Shown: positions 14,392 to 18,867 of the stretch, piece after piece
How the letters are laid out: every line of letters starts with the position of its first letter
Numbering within the stretch: position 1 is the stretch's first letter
Assembly (NCBI GenBank): GCA_023428655.1
Contig: JAEYXC010000391.1
Coordinates: 1-18,867, forward strand
Length of the DNA: 18,867 nucleotides
Direction of reading: 5' to 3'
DNA from: Bacillota bacterium
GTDB lineage: Bacteria; Bacillota; Clostridia; Lachnospirales; Lachnospiraceae
Made by a program: the position numbers and the translations under genes
Notes under the pieces: model-generated
What the model saw: the letters and a program-made list of their open reading frames with translations, nothing else
Told to the model about the DNA's origin: nothing
The model's database searches: none

Positions 14392-15810
14392 ATGAAAAAA
14401 CAAGGATTTAATCCCTATCTTCCATCCTGGGAATATATTCCCGATGGGGAACCCTATGTATTCCAGGACAGAGTCTATGTATACGGCTCTCATGACCGTT
14501 TTAACGGGTATGCTTATTGCTTGAATGATTATGTATGCTGGTCCGCACCGATGAAGGATCTATCGGACTGGCGCTATGAGGGAGTAATTTACAAGGCGAC
14601 GGATGTGCAAAATAATGAGGATCGTGACAGCTGTCTTTATGCTCCCGATGTAGCGGTGGGACCGGACGGAAGATATTATCTTTATTATGTGGACAGTAAG
14701 CGTTCCATTGTATCCGTTGCGGTCTGTGATACTCCGGCGGGTAAATACGAGTTCTATGGTTATGTGCATTATAACGATGGAGTGAATCTAGGTGAGAAGG
14801 AGGGCGATGAACCGCAATTCGATCCGGGTGTGCTGGTAGAGGGAGATAAGGTCTATCTTTATACCGGTTTTTGTGCAAGGGGTGACAAATCCAGGAGTGG
14901 AGCCATGGCAACCGTCCTAAGCAGTGTGGATATGTTGACGATTATCGAGGCTCCGGTTATTGTGGCTCCCAGTGAACCATATAGTAAGGGAAGCGGTTTT
15001 GAGGGACATGAATTTTTCGAGGCTCCCTCCATTCGTAAGTGGGGAGATACCTATTACCTGATCTACTCCTCAATTCTAATGCATGAGCTATGCTATGCCA
15101 CGAGTAATCATCCTACAAAGGATTTTGTATATCGTGGAACAATTGTAAGTAATTGCGATATGGGCATCAGCTCCTACAAACCCGTGAATAAGCCTATGGC
15201 TTATGGCGGGAACAACCATGGAAGTATAGTGGAGATCGATGGAAAATGGTATATCTTCTATCACAGGCATACGAACGGAACGAATTTCAGCAGACAGGGT
15301 TGCTTGGAAGAAATTAAATTTATGGAGGATGGAACAATTCCTCAGGTAGAAATGACCTCCTGTGCTTCCAATGGCGGTCCCCTTGAGGGCTTTGGTGAAT
15401 ATCCTGCCTATATAGCCTGTAATTTATTCTGTGATGAGGAGTCTGTCTATACGGATTTTACCGGAGCATGGATGAATAACCAATTTCCTAAGATTACACA
15501 GGACGGAAAAGACGGCGATGAGGAAATAGGGTATATTATGAATATGAAAGCATCTGCCACGGCAGGCTTTAAATATTTTGATCTCAAGGGAGTTAAGAGG
15601 ATTAGGATAAAAGTACGTGGTTATTGCAAAGGAGAGTTTGAAATAAAGACCTCCTGGGATGGCCCTGCTCACGGCAAGATACCCGTTGTATTCTCGAATG
15701 TATGGCAGGAATATGCAGCAGATATCACCCTACCGGACGGTATTTACCCCTTGTATTTTACTTATACCGGTCAGGGAAGTGCAAGTCTTGCGTCCTTTAC
15801 ATTGGAATAA
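14392..15810 (+). CDS. GH43 family beta-xylosidase/alpha-L-arabinofuranosidase with C-terminal CBM6-like domain
   Basis: The protein has 472 residues from ATG 14392, with AAGGAG at 14377-14382. The five-bladed propeller starts NPYLPSWEYIPDGEPYVF; D18 is the likely catalytic base, D86 in YAPDV the pKa-tuning Asp and E210 in FFEAPS the general acid. A late NNHGSIVEIDGKWYIFYHRH motif (274-293) is typical of GH43. Residues about 360-472 form a beta-rich domain (FDLKGVKRIRIKVRGYCKGEFEIKTSWDG ... QGSASLASFTLE, quoted in parts) like a family 6 carbohydrate-binding module. There is no signal peptide, so it should act inside the cell on arabino- or xylo-oligosaccharides. It has its own promoter and operator, convergent with GH51. 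Confidence 0.87.
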   Translation: MKKQGFNPYLPSWEYIPDGEPYVFQDRVYVYGSHDRFNGYAYCLNDYVCWSAPMKDLSDWRYEGVIYKATDVQNNEDRDSCLYAPDVAVGPDGRYYLYYVDSKRSIVSVAVCDTPAGKYEFYGYVHYNDGVNLGEKEGDEPQFDPGVLVEGDKVYLYTGFCARGDKSRSGAMATVLSSVDMLTIIEAPVIVAPSEPYSKGSGFEGHEFFEAPSIRKWGDTYYLIYSSILMHELCYATSNHPTKDFVYRGTIVSNCDMGISSYKPVNKPMAYGGNNHGSIVEIDGKWYIFYHRHTNGTNFSRQGCLEEIKFMEDGTIPQVEMTSCASNGGPLEGFGEYPAYIACNLFCDEESVYTDFTGAWMNNQFPKITQDGKDGDEEIGYIMNMKASATAGFKYFDLKGVKRIRIKVRGYCKGEFEIKTSWDGPAHGKIPVVFSNVWQEYAADITLPDGIYPLYFTYTGQGSASLASFTLE

Positions 15811-15879
15811 CATGGATCAGGTCTTGCATTCGGTACCATTCAAATATTAGTTGGTATTATTGCTAAAGTAAGTTAAAAA

Positions 15880-15913
15880 GAAGGAAGGGGCTATTACGAC
15901 AGCCCCTTCCTTC
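15880..15913. terminator. bidirectional terminator between GH43 and GH51
   Basis: A perfect 13-base stem (15880-15892 with 15901-15913, loop ATTACGAC) is flanked by CTTTATAT on the plus side and, read on the minus strand, CTTTTTAAC. It can serve both convergent genes; the minus-strand T-tract is the better one. Confidence 0.85.
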
Positions 15914-15971
15914 CTTTATATCATATCCTGAGGAATAAGTATTCTTTGTGGGTATAAAGCTTACCTCTGTC

Positions 15972-15989
15972 ACAACCTCAATTGGTTGT
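15972..15989. other. small hairpin in the GH43-GH51 spacer
   Basis: ACAACC and GGTTGT flank a 6-base loop, inside the 3' spacer of GH51. There is no T-tract beside it. Nothing else is seen in 15914-16031. Confidence 0.3.
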
Positions 15990-16031
15990 CAAGCATGGAA
16001 GTGATGTTCCTGGTAGTACCAAAAGCCTTCG

Positions 16032-17510
16032 CTATTCGAGTTTCAGAACAACTACGGATTTTGGTGGTATGGAGGCATGGATCTGATTGTTTTCCAAGGA
16101 GAAATTGCTAAACTTGGCTTCCTCGATCGCATTCGGTTCCTCGAAGGTGTTTCTGGCATTCATTTCACCGGAGGTGATAATGGTACCCGATATCTTGGTT
16201 TTCTTTGCTCCGAGCAACTGGCAATCGATCTTTACTTCCTGGGTTGGATCGAGATTACAGATCGATATATGGATTCTACCCTCCGCATCCATAGAGGAGG
16301 AAGCGCTAAGCTGGTTGATTTTCTCTTCCCCGTAATGGTAATAGGCATCCTCAAGGCTTGTCTCCAGTAGTTGAGCATTTTGATGAACGGAGAACATCTT
16401 AAAGACATGGTAGGTTGGTGTTAATATCATTTTATCCCCTTCGGTCAGAATAACCGATTGCAATACATTGATCATCTGCGCGATATTAGCCATCTGAATA
16501 CGATCGCAATGATTATTAAAGAGATTGAGATTGACACCGGCTACGATTGCATCCCGTAGGGTATTTTGTTGATAGAGAAAACCTGGATTCGTACCCGGCT
16601 CTACTTGATACCAGGTGCCCCATTCATCCACGATGAGACCAACCCTCTTTGCTTCGTCATATTTGTCCATTATTTCTACTGTCCTTTCAATGAGCTCTTC
16701 CATATATAAGGTCATCTTAAGGATACCAAACCACTCTTTTTCATCAAAATCGACAGCAGAGCCCTTGGGCTGGCTCCAGTCTAGGGGCATAGTATAATAA
16801 TGGAGGCTAAGACCGTCCATATACTTGCCTGCATTCTTCATTACAACTTCTGTCCAATGATAATCATCAGCATTCGAACCACAAGCTACCTTGTACAGCT
16901 TGTTTTCACCGAAATTTCTCAGATAGGTAGCATATCTGCGGTATTCATCTGCGTAATATTCGGGACGCATCTGTCCGCCACATCCCCAGTTCTCATTACC
17001 GACTGCGAAATATTTTAGTCTCCAAGGCTCCTCTCTGCCGTTTTTCTTTCTTAATTCAGTCATAGGAGATATGCCATCCGAGGTAATATATTCGACCCAC
17101 TGTTGCATCTCTCGTACCGTACCGCTGCCCAGATTGCCGCTGATATAGGGTTCTGCACCGATAAGCTCACACAACTCCATGAATTCATGGGTTCCAAAAT
17201 GGTTGTTTTCCGTGACTCCGCCCCAATGAGTGTTAATCATGGAGGGGCGATTATCGTAGGGCCCAATACCATCCATCCAATGATAATCATCCGCAAAGCA
17301 GCCGCCCGGCCATCGAAGCACCGGTATCTTCATTGCTCGTAAAGCATCAATGACATCGGTTCGCATGCCATTGACGTTGGGAATTGGTGAGTCCTTGCCA
17401 ACCCATATTCCTTCATAGATGCATCTGCCAAGATGCTCCGCAAAATGCCCATAGATGTTTTTATTAATGGTTCCCTTTCTAATCTCAGAATTCACTTTCA
17501 TTTTAATCAT
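16032..17510 (-). CDS. GH51 alpha-L-arabinofuranosidase (intracellular)
   Basis: The protein has 492 residues from ATG 17510, with AAAGG eight bases upstream. The N-terminus KGTINKNIYGHFAEHLGRCIYEGIWVG and RWPGGCFADDYHW (66-78) are GH51 signatures. The acid/base glutamate is E173 in AVGNENWGCGG and the nucleophile is E296 in DEWGTW. The C-terminal beta-sandwich ends PPKSVVVLKLE, the usual family ending. Length matches the family (about 490-510). Lack of a signal peptide indicates cytoplasmic removal of terminal alpha-L-arabinofuranosyl units from arabinan, arabinoxylan or glycoprotein-derived oligosaccharides. It is transcribed toward GH43, and its promoter carries the AAACGTTT core seen at GH43, implying coordinated control. 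An abfA-type assignment is plausible, but I give no symbol because several paralogs usually exist. Confidence 0.93.
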   Translation of the reverse strand: MIKMKVNSEIRKGTINKNIYGHFAEHLGRCIYEGIWVGKDSPIPNVNGMRTDVIDALRAMKIPVLRWPGGCFADDYHWMDGIGPYDNRPSMINTHWGGVTENNHFGTHEFMELCELIGAEPYISGNLGSGTVREMQQWVEYITSDGISPMTELRKKNGREEPWRLKYFAVGNENWGCGGQMRPEYYADEYRRYATYLRNFGENKLYKVACGSNADDYHWTEVVMKNAGKYMDGLSLHYYTMPLDWSQPKGSAVDFDEKEWFGILKMTLYMEELIERTVEIMDKYDEAKRVGLIVDEWGTWYQVEPGTNPGFLYQQNTLRDAIVAGVNLNLFNNHCDRIQMANIAQMINVLQSVILTEGDKMILTPTYHVFKMFSVHQNAQLLETSLEDAYYHYGEEKINQLSASSSMDAEGRIHISICNLDPTQEVKIDCQLLGAKKTKISGTIITSGEMNARNTFEEPNAIEEAKFSNFSLENNQIHASIPPKSVVVLKLE

Positions 17511-17588
17511 AATAGCATCCTTTCTTTAACAAGTGTTTCCTTATGAACAAACTAGGTTCCGGGCGGGAAACAGTGTAATTTTATGAAT

Positions 17589-17618
17589 TTTATATACAAA
17601 AGGAAAAACGTTTAACAA
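17589..17618 (-). promoter_or_regulatory. GH51 promoter containing a shared operator core
   Basis: On the minus strand TTGTTA (17618 to 17613) is followed by TATATA (17596 to 17591, 16-base spacing) or TATAAA (17594 to 17589, 18-base spacing). AAACGTTT (17606-17613) falls in the spacer and touches the -35, where a repressor would exclude RNA polymerase. Confidence 0.5.
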
Positions 17619-17692
17619 GATAAACATAAGGGATATTTATAAAATAGTCAAGGCTATATTTCCGTATTATTCAACAATATGTACAAATAATA

Positions 17693-17734
17693 TTGACATA
17701 AGGATAAGATTATAGATATAATGCTATATATCTA
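17693..17734 (+). promoter_or_regulatory. chemoreceptor gene promoter with inverted repeat over the -10
   Basis: TTGACA (17693-17698) and TATAAT (17717-17722) are both perfect, with 18-base spacing. TAGATATA (17713-17720) and TATATCTA (17727-17734) form an inverted repeat spanning the -10 and the start site, a possible operator. Confidence 0.65.
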
Positions 17735-17771
17735 GGTAAAACGATATACAAAGTATGTGGGGGTGGGTTAT

Positions 17772-18867
17772 ATGAAAAAAGAAAGCAGAGGTATGGTCAA
17801 AAAAAAGACAAGTTTAAGAGGAATTATTTTAAAAATGATTGGAAGTATCAGAGTGAAGCTGATCGTTTGCTTTTTGGTACCGGTCCTGTTCATTGTTGTT
17901 TTAGGAATTGGTGCCTATAAAAGCTCATCAAAGGCTATTGTTACAACCTTTACCGATGCAATGGTTTCATCAATTGAGAAAACAGGCGAGTATTATGATT
18001 TGATTTTAAAGAACATCGAGGATAAAGCGGTATCATTTGCTGTTGATGCCCAGATTCGGGACTATTATGCGGGCAAATATGCAAACAATGCTCTTGAGGA
18101 TGGTAATGCGTATAAAGACGCAAGAAGTCGTGCAGCTATTTTGGCGACCTCTGACCGTTATATTGAAAACATATTTATTATCTCAAATACCGGCAAGCCC
18201 ATCACAACATATGGTATGTTTGAAGATAAGGTTGATTCCTATGAAGAATTTTCAAAAACTTCAGAAGCGGTACTGATTGACTCCAAGAAAAATACAAATC
18301 TGTGGACCGGCTATCATGCCTTCTTGGATGAGCAGTTAGAAATACCGAAGGATAAGTATGCAATTACCCTATCCAAGCAGCTTCTGAATGTAACAGCCAG
18401 ACCGATTGGTTATCTCTTTGTTGATGTATCAATGAGCGTGATCACCGATGCGCTAAAAACCATGGAGCTGCCGGAGAATAGCTATCTGGCTTTTATAACA
18501 CAGGACGGGAAGGAAATAACATCGGAGGGCATTAATGCAGAGCCGATATTTACCGCTCTTAAGGAATATGAAGGTCTAAGGACGAGTATGGAAAGTAAGG
18601 ATCATCAATCCGTTACCTATAAGGGAGAGGAGTATGAATTTATTTATGCCACAATAGGGGAAAGCGGTGCTGTTATTTGCACCATGATTCCTTCTGCCTA
18701 TCTTCTGGAGCAATCAGCGTCGATAAAAGGTCTTACCTTGCTCCTGGTGCTGATTGCCGCTGTCTTTGCGGTAATGATAGGAGTCTTTGTTGCATATGGG
18801 TTTGGAAAAGCGATAAAGGATATGATTTATACCTTATCCAAAGCAACGGAGGGAGATTTAACAGCTT
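17772..18867 (+). CDS. methyl-accepting chemotaxis protein, N-terminal part (3' end beyond window)
   Basis: The frame is open from ATG 17772 to the window edge (365 residues), with a GGGGGTGGG ribosome site at 17759-17767. After a short basic N-terminus, membrane segment 1 is at about 29-49. An extracytoplasmic sensor region spans about 50-318 and has a Cache-like look (YIENIFIISNTGKPI, IGYLFVDVSM). Membrane segment 2 is at about 320-343, and a HAMP domain begins with KAIKDMIYTLSKATEGDLTA. The signalling domain is outside, so a histidine kinase or cyclase output cannot be excluded, but the HAMP sequence favours a chemoreceptor. It is divergent from GH51, and a role in sensing plant-derived sugars or related ligands is inferred from position only. 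Confidence 0.78.
   Translation, partial: MKKESRGMVKKKTSLRGIILKMIGSIRVKLIVCFLVPVLFIVVLGIGAYKSSSKAIVTTFTDAMVSSIEKTGEYYDLILKNIEDKAVSFAVDAQIRDYYAGKYANNALEDGNAYKDARSRAAILATSDRYIENIFIISNTGKPITTYGMFEDKVDSYEEFSKTSEAVLIDSKKNTNLWTGYHAFLDEQLEIPKDKYAITLSKQLLNVTARPIGYLFVDVSMSVITDALKTMELPENSYLAFITQDGKEITSEGINAEPIFTALKEYEGLRTSMESKDHQSVTYKGEEYEFIYATIGESGAVICTMIPSAYLLEQSASIKGLTLLLVLIAAVFAVMIGVFVAYGFGKAIKDMIYTLSKATEGDLTA

Noticed and set aside
15811..15850. Continuation of a reading frame past the GH43 stop
   Set aside because: The frame overlapping the GH43 3' end is out of phase with it, lacks a ribosome site and has no domain resemblance.
17736..17748. Sigma-D flagellar/chemotaxis promoter for the chemoreceptor (CGATAT at 17742-17747)
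   Set aside because: The preceding GC of the -10 is missing and no TAAA lies at the required distance; a near-perfect vegetative promoter is present upstream.

Overview
The window looks like chromosomal DNA from an anaerobic Firmicute of the Clostridia, most likely a plant-polysaccharide-degrading member of the Lachnospiraceae. Pointers to this are the moderate-to-low GC content, purine-rich GGAGG-type ribosome sites, TTG/GTG starts, sigma-A-like promoters, a GH94 phosphorylase, a Csp-like subtilase and a run of cytoplasmic arabinosidase-type glycoside hydrolases. The lineage is inferred from protein resemblance and was not tested by a search.

Layout. Positions 1-1079 hold the 3' end of a GH94 glycoside phosphorylase gene, then a small cupin gene and a strong terminator. 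Positions 1200-3297 carry an LtaS/sulfatase-fold membrane protein with its own promoter. An FtsH-like membrane AAA+ metalloprotease lies convergent to it (3331-5061, minus). It is divergent from a SulP-STAS anion transporter (5344-7011), and the intergenic spacer between them contains a nested hairpin of unknown role. Next come an AlkC-type DNA alkylation repair protein (7282-8409, probably starting at TTG), a small unrecognised three-segment membrane protein (8579-8983), and a subtilase gene that breaks off just after its catalytic histidine motif (9241-9864).

Directly after the broken subtilase begins a carbohydrate locus: GH127 (beta-L-arabinofuranosidase family) and GH31 as a two-gene operon, then GH43 under its own promoter, then GH51 (alpha-L-arabinofuranosidase) on the opposite strand, sharing a bidirectional terminator with GH43. 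A methyl-accepting chemotaxis protein gene, divergent from GH51, runs off the right end. None of the four hydrolases has a visible signal peptide, so they probably trim imported arabinose-containing oligosaccharides in the cytoplasm. Alpha- and beta-arabinofuranosidases together would suit the arabinosides of plant hydroxyproline-rich glycoproteins, or arabinan/arabinoxylan fragments. No transporter or regulator gene for the locus is inside the window.

Regulation. The GH43 and GH51 promoters both carry an AAACGTTT-core palindrome placed where a repressor would block initiation, which suggests one shared LacI-family regulator. The GH127 promoter instead has a direct repeat. I found no CRISPR array, insertion sequence, rRNA or tRNA. 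The most noteworthy items are the broken subtilase at the edge of the arabinosidase locus, the shared operator, the Met/Ser-rich insert in GH127 and several promoter-embedded palindromes. None of these amounts to clear proof of an undescribed system.
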